From Diphasiastrum complanatum (taxonomy: Eukaryota; Streptophyta; Lycopodiopsida; Lycopodiales; Lycopodiaceae): a DNA stretch of 64,000 bases. Positions within the stretch are counted from its first letter, which is position 1; each line of letters starts with the position of its first letter. The stretch lies in NCBI GenBank assembly GCA_029204225.1, contig CM055095.1, positions 56,115,591-56,179,590 of the forward strand, in the 5' to 3' direction. This document shows positions 20,610 through 31,340 of the stretch, in pieces. Under the pieces are notes generated by a model that saw only the letters and a program-made list of their open reading frames with translations, had not been told where the DNA came from and did not search any database. The translations under genes were made by a program, and so were the position numbers.

Positions 20610-21722
20610 AAGTTCAAGGGCAAAGGCAAAGGCAAGTGGTCTAAAGGACAAGATCAAGGTGAGACTTCCTCTTTTGGCAAAAAGAAAGATAAGTCTAAGT
20701 TGAAATGCTTCTATTGTGGAATCAAAGTGAATTTTGCAAATGAATGTCTGAAGAAGCAAAGAAATGAAGGTAGCAAAACTAATGATGAGGATCTAGGTGG
20801 TGGAGATTCTCTTTTGATGTGTTCTTCAAGTCTAATATCAAGTGAAGATGACAAAGATTCATGGTGGATTGATAGTGGAACTAGTTCACACATGACTAGT
20901 CACAAGGAGTTCTTTACTTCTTTAATCACTTATGATGGAGCCAAGAAAGCAATACACATGGCCAATAGTGGTGAGTGTGTGATTGAAGGTATTGGTTTAA
21001 TTCATGTTTGTCTCTCTACCAATAGGAAAACAAGACTTGATGGTGTTCTTTACATTCCTTCACTTTCAAAGAATTTGCTAAGTGTTGGTCAAATGATAGA
21101 GAAAGGATACATGGTAAATTTTGGTGGTGATGTTTGTTTCGTTACAAAGGAAGAAATCTTGATTGCTAGGAGCAATAGACAAGGTAGACTTTTCAAGCTT
21201 GATGCTTTTGTTATGGCTAACAAAAAGGATGGAATGGAAAAGGAGATTGGTCTCAACTTTCCAAATTTCCCTTTTAGCATCAATAAGATTGGTGGATCTT
21301 ATGCAAAGTCTAACAAGCTTCCTTATGGTAGATCTAGGTCAAGATCTAATATGCTTCTTGAAGATGTTCATCTTTGTGCTACCTTGGCTAGTTATGAGGA
21401 TAATGATGGTTCTTCAATGGTTTTTCATGGCAAGTGCAAGCATGCAAAAGGTAAGGAAAGATCTAACTTCATCAATGGAGGTGAAGGTTCTTCCTTGGAA
21501 AAGATTATTATTAATGATTTCTTTGATCATATGGAAAAAGATGTTGCTAGGTGCATTCATGAAGGAGAGGGTTCTTCTACATTCTTTTGTGATGAGTCCA
21601 GGAAAGTCAAGTTTGCAACAAGTAGAGTCACATGTCTTCATAAAGAGAGTAGATCAAATGGTTCTATGAAGAAATTGCCTCTCAATTTGCTCCATGTAGT
21701 CATCTCCAACCAACCTTTTTGA
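20610..21722 (+). pseudogene. Copia Gag C-terminus plus protease (family X, copy A)
   Basis: The frame contains the knuckle CFYCGIKVNFANEC, in which the His of C-X2-C-X4-H-X4-C is Asn. It continues through WWIDSGTSSHMTS, the Copia protease active site with D-S-G intact, and LDGVLYIPSLSKNLLSVGQM. It then runs into low-similarity sequence to a stop at 21720. The N-terminal Gag half is missing; compare the fuller copy at 57896-59708 on the other strand. The end of the frame (after about 21665) is reading through the inverted segment, so the last 19 codons are not ancestral. Confidence 0.85.
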
Positions 21723-22099
21723 GTGATCAATTCACAATCATAGAATCCTTTGAGTTGATGAAGAGATGTGAGATCCATGCCTTGGATCTTCCCAAGAACC
21801 AATCTTCCATTGCTCTTTCCTTCATAAGACTCCCTCTTAATGATTGCATCATAAGAAGTAGAAACCTCAAAGACATTAGAAGCCATGAAAAAAATGATTA
21901 GTACCTTCAACATAAGGATGATTGAAGTACTCTCTTTTTTCAAACAAGAACTTCTACTCAATGATTTAGGTAATGACTTATATGATAATAATTCTTCCTC
22001 ACTGTCATTCATAATGATATCATTCAAAGTGCATCCTACTTTGAACTCTTCACATACTTCTCTTCTTCTTGACTTGTGACTATCTCCCTCGCCAAGTCT

Positions 22100-22630
22100 C
22101 TTGGCAAGAGAGATCTCATTGGTGAGCTTATTGAGGTTTTTTATGGACTCAAGAAGGCTGGATTTATTAGGTTTGATACTCATTTTCACCTACTCTACTT
22201 CATGTTGGATGGAATGTTTGGAATCTATCTTTTGATTTATAATGGTGCCACCAGTGGCATTGTTTTCACTAACCTTTGTGAGAGATCAAGATCAAGCATT
22301 GATGAGATCTTGTTGGATCTAGATCATATGTTTGAGAGGGAGTATTTCCAAAGGTTCAGGTCTGAAGATATTCATATATTTGATATCTTTGATGATCAAG
22401 AGAAAGGTAAGCAGTGGATATTGGTTCTCATGGTTTTCATGTTGGAAAAGCAAGTAATGGATCTGGAAAACAGAGTTTGTTCAATGACTTTGATAGTCAA
22501 GAGGAAGATCAAGAGGTTGGTCTCAAATGGCTTCAACAACACAAAAGGAAAGGTGGCAATCTGGAGCAAGTCAAGAGCATCAAAGGAAGGTTATTTGGCA
22601 AAGATGTTTTAAATATGTTTTTGTAAGAGT
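22100..22630 (+). pseudogene. Decayed Copia reverse-transcriptase-like region (family X, copy A)
   Basis: GDLIGELIEVFYGLKKAG and FGIYLLIYNGATSG resemble the Copia RT blocks around 'LYGLKQA...W' and '..LIYDGA'. The catalytic YVDD block is absent and frames change several times. The matching stretch in copy B is at 57145-57720. Confidence 0.5.
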
Positions 22631-22926
22631 CTTTAGACTCAAGTACGGTCAAAGGAGCAGCAACGAAGTGTTTTTCAAGTTTACTTTACTTATTCTATTT
22701 CTTGGTTGAGCAATTTCATGAGAATGTGTGCAAATTGTCAAGATATGGACAAACTAGGTACATTGTCTTGCAATATCTTATTGTTGGAGTTGTACTAGCA
22801 TTATTGGTTGGTTTTGCTGATGGAAATGAAGCTATTGGAGGTTCATTATGTCACTCATTCATGACCAAGTCATCAAGTGTGAAGAGACCTGAACAAAATG
22901 CACTTAAGAAAAATGCACAATTCTAG

Positions 22927-24050
22927 CTATAACGACTCTGTGGACAAACTGATAACAATGAATCTCGAACGATTTGCGAAAGTTTCGCGACACTCGAATT
23001 ATTTTTGTTCGAGTTGGATCAAGCAGGCTCAGTAACATAATCAAACGAAACGAGACAAATTCTAAACGAAATCGAAACAAAGCGAAGCGAAGCTAAACTT
23101 GCACTGAGATTGATTCATGTTGGAAGCTCAGATCGCGAAACTACACGAAACGAAACGAAGCAAAAGAGTTTGCGACAAGGTCAAATAGACTGCAACGAGA
23201 CAAAACAAGATGAGTCAAAACAAGATGAAACGAAACGAACGAAACGAAACGAAAATGAGCTCTATAATTGATTTACCCTTATGGCTAAGTGATCGCGAAG
23301 CAAAGCGAGGCGAAACACAAAGCGAGTGAATTCGCAAACAAGATCAGTTCGTTAGGAGTTCAGATGTGATCGCTGGTCACTGCCAGCTGTATCACTCCTA
23401 CAATCCTTCAGAGAGTAGTCGAAAACTTCTAATCTACGTTAATAAATTAAGTGCGTGCATTGCGTGATTGCAGTGGATTATGCAAGTGAACACAAAGGAA
23501 ATTTGTTTGCGGTTGCGGAAGCGAGAAGAGCAGACAATCAAACAAAGCAGTAAGAGAGTCAGACAAAAAACGAAATAGCAAAAGCATGCAACACCGACAA
23601 AGATCTGAACGCAACAACAGGACAATAGTCGATTTAGATTGATGTGGATGAAAATACAAGTCATATTGACGTTGTGAGCACAAGACAATAGCGGACGAAA
23701 CTGCATGCTCAAGAAGCTAACTCCGCTCTGTAAAAGTTATGAGCGTATTACTAACAAATAGTATGAAAGGAAGAATTGATGCATGAAAGCATCTACAATA
23801 TCTGTCTCTAATGGCCTATTATTTTATTACAATTGTTATCTTTATATACAATTTACAATTGTGCAGATACAAGAAGGGAATAGAGATTTTGTGCCGTCTG
23901 GAGTAGATCATGGCTGCTACTATCATTGTCAAGGCAGTTGCACAGTACAGGAAGCGGGCGTGAGAAGGCTTCGACTACTCGGAGTTGAGCGTGTCGCTGT
24001 TGATAGTCGATGAGGTCGACTAATCTTGTGTCTGTCATTCCACCATTGCT
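22927..24050 (-). other. CGAAA-rich, LTR-like DNA
   Basis: From 22980 to 23330 the plus strand is packed with CGAAA/GAAACGA pentamers (for example GAAACGAACGAAACG near 23230). On the minus strand, a TATA-like TATATAAAG near 23850 is followed by AATAAAATAATAGG, an arrangement typical of a plant LTR promoter and R region. The sequence abruptly interrupts the Pol IV/V-like exon at about 24050. I cannot find a partner LTR, so this may be a solo LTR; boundaries are not defined. Confidence 0.4.
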
Positions 24051-24054
24051 CAAT

Positions 24055-24180
24055 GATGGGTAAGCAGTTGGGTGGTACAGGCAGAACTTTGATGAAACAG
24101 TCCTCCAGTCGAATTATAAGTTTCTTTGAGCTGACTGAGTTGAATAGTTCACTTGGGATTTTCCTGAGAATATTAAAAGC
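24055..24180 (-). pseudogene. Exon fragment of Pol IV/V largest subunit
   Basis: On the minus strand a perfect acceptor (TTTTTTTCAG) opens an exon reading ILRKIPSELFNSVSS and then FIKVLPVPPNCLP. The 'K..P....C[FI].....PVPPNCL' pattern is characteristic of the clamp-proximal part of the NRPD1/NRPE1 (Pol IV/V) largest subunit, which serves RNA-directed DNA methylation. After PPNCLP the similarity stops at LTR-like DNA. The rest of the homologous region is at 37.6-39.2 kb on the opposite strand, so this is either a second broken copy or a displaced exon. Confidence 0.55.
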
Positions 24181-24249
24181 CTGAAAAAAAGGCAAATATC
24201 TTCGGGTGTCAAGAAAATAGAGGATGAATTTTGGCTTTACCACTATGAA

Positions 24250-26770
24250 ATGGTAAAGCGGTATTTTTAGAAACTGTAGGAGTTAGGCACTACAACTTTG
24301 AGGAAAGAACGTGACCTCAATGGAACCACCATTAATTTCCAGGATCGATCGTTTTTGCCATTTCAACACACATCTAATATTCACATTGAACAAAGGGTAG
24401 AGTAGTGTGAGTTCTAGTGAATACGTCAACCAAGGTTAGCCATTAGTAGGTGTCAGCATAAGTAAGATTAGCCACTTAATTAACCCTTGGCAGCATGATT
24501 CTGTCACTCATCAACATCAAAATTCTTACAATCATCGAAACACCAAAAACTCAGCATCACAATCATTCCCCTTTTGTCTCACAAAGGAAATTCATGATTT
24601 GTAGGCAATCACTGAAAACGGAAATCAGAATTTGTTGCCGTCTGAAAGTATTCAAAAAGGACAAACGAATGTAGCATCGATCCCCTTCTCCTCCATGCAT
24701 TTGGCAAGAGACGTGGTAGGGAGATGAGAACAACAATACTTTCCTACTGCTTGACAGGAAAATCATTGATCTCAGGATCGAGCCTACTCCACCTATATAA
24801 ACAAGGGTTAAGCCTACTGAGAACATCAACATCCTTATCCCGGTCAATCAATAAAGTGAGAAAGGTATGCAACAGAATATTAAAGCATCTCCAACCAGAA
24901 CAGTCTTAGCTTTTCTCTTTTCCACTTTCCTCAATCCCGTGAATGCCTCTTTCTTAGTGATCCCTGAAACAGTTCAATTCACCCCATTCTTCCTATTCTA
25001 ACCCCTCATTTCCCATTCCATACCCCTTTGCATAATAAGTATATTTAATCTCATGCATGCATGCAAATGTGAAATGTAAAGGCTCCTTTTTTTTAATGTA
25101 AGAAAAATGGACTCCTTGGAGGCAGGTAACTCTCTTGTTCGAAATATTTAGGGTTCATGTACAGTGTAGACCTAGTCAAAAGCCCAGTTAAAGTCAAATT
25201 TTCATCTTACTAGAGTGACTGTTTACTCCGTTTCCACACAAACACATTTAGACCCTCAAACATATAGTCACATTCGCTATAACTCTATTTATGACAGCTT
25301 TTCTCCAAATTCAAGTGCATGATTCAGACGTGAGATATAAACATGCAGTGGGCTAAAATAAGGATATTTGATTATACAAGGTTTCATGAATACAGAGTCG
25401 TCGCTACACATTTTGTAACTTCAAGTAGTAAATAGTTAATCCAAAAATGTTTACATAAATATTGCTAGAAGATTTGAATCACGGAGCTCATAAGATTCAA
25501 ATGGTTTAGGTTTATAGTTGTACAATATCCAGTTTCAATAAGGAACATTCACATTCGAAATACCAAAATACAAGAAAAAACATCAGCATTGCACTATCTA
25601 GGTTCGAATTTGGGACTAGAGTAGAAAAGGTTGGACTTGCAGTTCTTTGGACTAAATATAATTCTTGCATCTTATGCAAAATGGCTATTAAGCTTTCATA
25701 ATATTCAATAATGTTCCAATCTGGACTTGTTTCCAATATTTTGCTTTTTCTAAACTATGAAATTTGAACATCTTAACTAGCACAATGCAGCCTTTGAATG
25801 TCATTCCAGTGCAACTAATACAACAGTAACACAATGGGCCAAGTTTGAACGTCTTTTCATAATAGAGAAACCATAAAATGAGCGTCAACTATTATTTTAC
25901 ATGATGCCAACAATAGAGAAATGGGCACCTTGTAGCCCTCATGCATTTTTTGGAAAGCCTACAATCCTAATACAAACAAAGGAGGCTATTCTTCAATTGT
26001 GATGTTTTCAGTTTGTGAGTATGTAAACTCGATGAGCTTTCATTGTTGAGCACTTTACATAACTTTTACTTCACATGAAGAGTGTTGGCATACTCAAGTT
26101 TAAGGCTTCATATCTTGAATGGCAATGATTGCACTTTGATTCCAATCCATTTACATCTAATTTGATGCTTCCTTGGATCAACATGACATAACTTGTGAAT
26201 GATGTTCTCAACTCTTGACTACTTTTCATGAACGATGTGTAGAGTTTCCTTGATTTGATGCTCATTTGTTATATTGTTGCATGTAAATGATCCTTGTTGT
26301 ATCATCCACTACAAATCAAAATCCATATGATCTGGATAAATCTTAGAACTTTTGTGAATTTTTTTTTCTCATGTGTTTGAGCCAAATTGTTCATAAGTTG
26401 AGCCAGTCTATGCAAAATCCTTCAGTTTTTATACAATGATTTGAGAAACCGCTTGGTTTCTGAATTTCTGGTACGTTGCAAAAGGCAAGTTAGATAAAGA
26501 AGACACTTGGGAGAGGGAGAGGGAAGAGTATCCAAGACTGAACTTCCCTTGCTTGCTCCCTTTAGGAAGAGGCTCTTAAGGGGCAAGGGAATATTACCTA
26601 GCCATAGGGGCATATAACACGTTACCTGATGTGACGGTTTCTTGTATGAGATAGAACGCTGGTCTGGATCTACAGGTCTTTTGAGTGCCACATGACAATG
26701 ACCTATTCGTGTGAGGCGACCCTTTGTTATGGACCCACGTCAGTGTACACAACTGACACGTGGACAACTA
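24250..26770. other. Gene-free stretch
   Basis: 2.5 kb of AT-rich DNA without recognisable genes. The minus-strand frame 24563-24847 shows no motif. Confidence 0.45.
26735..26763. repeat. Imperfect palindrome with G-box core
   Basis: CCACGTCAGT and ACTGACACGTGG face each other across 7 bp. The right arm holds the G-box CACGTG. It lies just outside the left LTR at 26772 and may be part of an older element end. Confidence 0.5.
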
Positions 26771-26771
26771 A

Positions 26772-27473
26772 TGTGAAAGTACTGTACTTTAGGACCATAA
26801 ATGGATCTACAAAAGATCCACAAGAGTGATTGGATGCTTGCTTAACAATCTATCAAAAAACTAGTCATCAAAAAGTTGATCTAGATTGGCTATTTGACAA
26901 ACAACAAGCATTAACAATCAAAAGCATTGATCAACATTGAAATCCGAGCCCACACGTGTGTACTACAGGCTGTAGTACGGCCTTCAACCTAAGAAACAAG
27001 TAGAAATTGATTTGGTTTCATTTGGATCACAAAAACTCAATGTACATAGTGAACTAGCTTGAGATTGCCAATGAGCTCCAAAAAAATTTCTATCTTCTCA
27101 CTATGGAGAGAGGGAATACATAGCAAATTCGACTTCCTTCTTGAAGTTAGGTGGATTTCCAGCATGTAATAAGGAAGTTAACTCACTCTCCTTGACCTAA
27201 AATGAAACCCTAGTCTATTTCCTAGAGTTATGCTTGGTAGGTAGCTAGTTGGTCAAATTTTCACCTTAAACTTAGGTGTAGGTCCTATAAAGTAGGGATG
27301 ACCACCGAATAGACATGACCAACTCTCTTGACTTGACCTAACCTATATTAGGAGTGGGTTGCCACGTGGCATCTTGGCCTTACATGTGTGGAACCCAATT
27401 ATACACAATATTTACAATGTTCTACATGGTCTTTGATCAAGCTAGATTTGCCAATTTTTGGCAATTCTTCACA
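26772..27473 (-). repeat. 3' LTR of the RT-less Copia element
   Basis: 702 bp, direct repeat of 30640-31340 with scattered substitutions. Confidence 0.92.
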
Positions 27474-27489
27474 CTCCTCCTCAGATTTA
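27474..27489 (-). promoter_or_regulatory. Polypurine tract of the RT-less Copia element
   Basis: The minus strand reads ATCTGAGGAGGAG immediately before the 3' LTR. Confidence 0.75.
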
Positions 27490-27684
27490 GCTTGATCTAT
27501 CTACAACTTTCTTGCTAGATGAATGAACGCTTTTAGAAGTGTCTAAAAAATCTAGCTACAAACAAGGAACTTTTGAGACTCCAATAGAGAATAATGTCCA
27601 TGAAGGATCTTTCATCACCTCTTAGAGGATCCCTTACAAGATGTTCCATAAATGTGTCTATATACATGTAGCACACCTCAAAAA

Positions 27685-28785
27685 CTATACATAATGCCAA
27701 GCCATGGATTCCAAGGCATTTTGTGCACTTGAAGATACATCAATTAAAATTTTAAGTGCATAAATAATATTGCCAAAGACAACTTGCCTTGCTTGATCCA
27801 TATGGTTGAGCCTTGATGGCTCCATCTTGATACTCAAGGTTCTTCTTGGAGTCCTTGGGTCTTGAGCTTGCTCCTCCACTTGACTTGACTCCAGACCATC
27901 AATGAATTGAATAAGGTGTTGATCCAAAGGTGCTTCTTCCTGTTTACAAATCTTCCACTTTTGAAAGATCACATTTCCACCATTGACAACTTCTTTGATG
28001 GAAAACAAGTAGATTCTACAACCTCTACTTGAAGAGCAAAACACTACCATTATTCCTATCATTGAAATAGGATAATCTTTGGTCCTTACATTGGAATGAT
28101 CATGCTCAAAGCATGTGGACCCAAAGATTTCAAATACAAATGATGTTTCATCTTTTATGACACTATTCAAACTATTACAAACATAGTTATCCAATGAAAT
28201 TGCTTTATCAACAACAAATGGAGATTTGAAAGCATCTAATTTCATTGTCTTGTCATAAAGAGTACTAAACACCATAGATATTAAAGATAAGCAACAAGTC
28301 ACTCCATGTCTACTAATACTATCTAACAAGTACTCAAAGATAGTAGACTCTCCAATGCTCACCACCCTTGCAAGATGCACACTTGAATGGACAATTTGCA
28401 TGCAATAGGATGACTCGGTCATTGTCATTGAGGACTCCCTTGGAACTCTCAAGCTTTGAGGCTGATCTTCAAGATCTTCCTCCTTTTGATGCTCCTCCTC
28501 AATGCAAGCAAGATCACACTTTGCCAAGATCTCCTCTTGAGTGATCTCCTCCTTTGCCAAGCTCATTCTTTCAAAAGCAACACTAGCTTCCAACTTAAAC
28601 AATCTTCCATGTTTAAATCCCTTTGCAATGCAAACATCATTCTTCAAGATGAAGCAAACACCATGCTTAAAGTGGACATCCAAACCACTTTCTAAGAGTA
28701 GACCAACACTAAGCATATTCTTGGTGATTGATGGTACATAAAGGACATTTTCTAGATCCATGCATTTTGAGGATTCTAGACACAA
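27685..28785 (-). pseudogene. Protease C-terminal part and integrase C-terminal remnant (Copia)
   Basis: This 366-codon frame overlaps the Gag frame by ten bases in another phase, so a frameshift separates them. It begins with LENVLYVPSITKNMLSVG, the conserved Copia block after the protease. Further on, FGSTCFEHDHSNVRTK recalls the block after the integrase core (FG..CFVH...N.RTKL). No DDE core, RT or RNase H motif is seen, which points to a large internal deletion. It ends about 210 bp before the 3' LTR. Confidence 0.7.
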
Positions 28786-29858
28786 AGAGATGGTGCCAAC
28801 ACCCTACACTCTTCATCATTTGCAGTAAAGACAAACTTTTTAGCAACATTGAAAAAGTGTAAGGTTGAGAAAAAGTCCTTTTCACAAGACATGTGGGAGC
28901 TAGCCTCACTGTCGATCCACCAATTGTCTCTTGAATTGCTATTGCTTGTTGGTGAGGATGTAGATGCCATCAAGAATACATCTACTTCATCCTCCTCCTC
29001 CTCCTTTGCAAGGTTTCCTTGTTTGTCCTCCTCCACTTGTGCTCTTAGCCTCTTGTAGCATTCAGACACATAACGGCCCTTCTTTCCACAAAAGAAGCAT
29101 TTCTGCTTTGACTTGTCCATTGAGCTTGATGCATCATCCTCTTCTTTGGCCTCCTTTGGATGCTTCTTCTTTCCATTGGTCTTCTTTTTGCCCTTGAATG
29201 AGAAATTGGCTTTCTCATCACCATCCTGCAAAGACAAGGAACTCATCCTAGATTTTGCATGGAGCATCCTACACTCTTCAGCCACTAATACACTGTGAAG
29301 TTTTTCTATAGTTGGCAAAGTGTCTTGGATGGCAAAACTTTGGACCAAATTTGCAAAGTCATCTCTTAGACCATTAAGAACAATTTGTACAAGCTCTCCA
29401 TCATGAATCTTCTCTCCAATGGAAGCCAACTCCCTATTTAGAGACTTGATTCTGAGTACATACTCTTGTGCACTCTCCTCACTTCTCCTCATGCTTTGCA
29501 AAATCTGATTTCTAAGCATAAGAACTCTAGAAGTGTTACTAGATTCATAGATTGATTTTAAAGACTCCCAAGCCTCTTTAGCACTAGTACATGCTGATAC
29601 TTCTCTCAACAAATCATTGTTCACATTCATCTTCACACAATGAAGTGCAAGCCTAGATCTCTTCTTGTATCTAGCTAACTCATGTGCACCTAGAGGTTCA
29701 TCTTCATCTTCAATCAAGAATTCATAAAGGTCTTGGAGCACCAAGACTGACTCCATCCTAACCTTCCAAATAGCATAATTTGTAGAATTCAACCTCTCAC
29801 TAGCTTCTAGAAGGTATGCTCCAACAGATCCCATCTTACTAGTGACTTCTACAAACAA
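28776..29858 (-). pseudogene. gag: Copia Gag with damaged zinc knuckle and protease site
   Basis: A 360-codon frame starts close to the primer site. The UBN2-type Gag region (residues about 15-200) has LNSTNYAIWKVRMESVL, SRVLMLRNQILQSMRRSEES and FANLVQSFAIQDTLPTI. The zinc knuckle CFFCGKKGRYVSEC has Arg in place of the His ligand. The protease site reads WWIDSEASSHMS, with Glu for the Gly of D-S-G. It is close kin to family X at 57.9-59.7 kb. Although the frame is open, both altered residues make a working product unlikely. Confidence 0.88.
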
Positions 29859-30627
29859 GAAATAGATTTGATTGACTTGAAACTCACAAAGGTCTCACAC
29901 TTGTAGTGTTTCACTCAAATTTGATTTCTAATCCAACAAATGGACTTATAATCACAGTTCTATCACACTCTCAAAAAGCTAGAATGAAGATAAGATGAAG
30001 TGAAAACTACTTTCAAACGAATCTTGCCAAGAAATGAAGTTGATTGTCTCTAGAAACTCACTAAGGTCTCTCTCTTGTAGTTTTTCACTCAAATTAGATT
30101 TCTAATCCAACAAATGGACTTATAATCTCAGTTCTAGCACTCCCTCACAAAGTTGGAATGAAGATAAGATGATGTGAAATCTACTTACAATCAAATCTTG
30201 CCAATTTTGGCTATTTTTGGACCAAAAAATGACTTAATCTCTTTCTTCCTTCTTGGTGTACTTTCAAGACCTGTTTTTAACCTTAATAGGACTTGAACTC
30301 AGCCTAGATTAATTAGATTCCATGAAACAAATCCAAATCTAATCAATGGCAAATGATCTTGGTAGATTATCCTAGGATCTCCATTAAAAATTACACCAAC
30401 AGCTCACAAATTGAATTTTTTTGGATCAAATGAATACCATGCATTAAATGCAGGTTCAGAGGTGCCCACACATGTAGACAGTATGGATTTGGACCCCTAC
30501 CAAGTTTGGGATCAAATCTCCTCACCAAACTCAAGATTCTAGCTTGCCCTCTCAATACTAGTTTTTAGCACCAAAACTTGCTAAAAATGGATTTGCATTA
30601 GATCAATGGCTTATGCTCTTGTACTTG

Positions 30628-30639
30628 GCTCTGATACCA
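30628..30639 (-). promoter_or_regulatory. Primer-binding site, tRNA-iMet type
   Basis: The minus strand reads TGGTATCAGAGC directly after the 5' LTR with no spacer. Confidence 0.92.
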
Positions 30640-31340
30640 TGTGAAAGTACTATACTTTAGGACCATAAATGGATCTACAAAAGATCCACAAGAGTGATCG
30701 GATGCTTGCTTAACAATCTATCAAAAAACTAGTCATCAAAAAGTTGATCTAGATTGGCAATTTGACAAACAACAAGCATTAACAATCAAAAGCATTGATC
30801 AACATTGAAATCCAAGCCCACACATGTGTACTATAGGCTGTAGTACGGCCTTCAACCTGAAAAACAAGTAGAAATTGATTTGGTTTCATTTGGATCACAA
30901 AAACTCAATGTACATAGTGAACTAGCTTGAGATTGCCAATGAGCTCCAAAATTTTTTCTATCTTCTCACTATGGAGAGAGGGAATACATAGCAAATTCAA
31001 ATTCCTTCTTGAAGTTAGGTGGATTTCCAGCATGTAATAAGGAATTAACTCACTCTCCTTGACCTAAAATGAAACCCTAGTCTATTTCCTAGAGTTATGC
31101 TTGGTAGGTAGCTAGTTGGTCAAATTTTCACCTTAATTTTAGGTGTAGGTCCTATAAAGTAGGGATGACCACCAAATAGACATGACCAACTCTCTTGAAT
31201 TGACCTAACCTATATTAGGAGTGGGTTGCCACGTGGCATCTTGGCCTTACATGTGTGGAACCCAATTATACACAATATTTACAATGTTCTACATGGTCTT
31301 TGATCAAGCTAGATTTGCCAATTTTTGGCAATTCTTCACA
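30640..31340 (-). repeat. 5' LTR of the RT-less Copia element
   Basis: 701 bp, TGTGAA...TTCACA; paired with 26772-27473. Confidence 0.92.

Larger units (their letters stand above)
20600..22926 (+). mobile_element. Copia family X, copy A: 5'-truncated and internally inverted
   Basis: The copy starts inside Gag, with no LTR or primer site on the left. After the Gag/protease part, the segment of about 430 bp from roughly 21668 to 22100 is inverted relative to its flanks: the same sequence reads on the plus strand at 56830-57140 and its other end matches 57896-58020. From 22100 to about 22800 the element resumes on the plus strand, matching 57145-57893, with decayed RT-like coding (VFYGLKKAGFIRF, LLIYNGAT). 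No YVDD motif is visible. No 3' LTR is recognised. Confidence 0.8.
26772..31340 (-). mobile_element. Copia-type LTR element without reverse transcriptase
   Basis: LTRs at 26772-27473 (702 bp) and 30640-31340 (701 bp) begin TGTGAA and end TTCACA. On the minus strand a tRNA-iMet primer site directly follows the 5' LTR, and a purine tract (AATCTGAGGAGGAG) precedes the 3' LTR. The interior codes for Gag, protease and a remnant of the integrase C-terminus; RT and RNase H are missing. Flanking 5-mers (ACTAA and CTATC) do not match, so either the target duplication has mutated or the element arose by recombination between copies. The right flank enters a LINE fragment. Confidence 0.9.

Noticed and set aside
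21638-22189. 183-codon minus-strand frame in copy A as a separate gene
   Set aside because: It reads through the inverted block of family X and joins unrelated flanks at both ends, so it is a by-product of the inversion.
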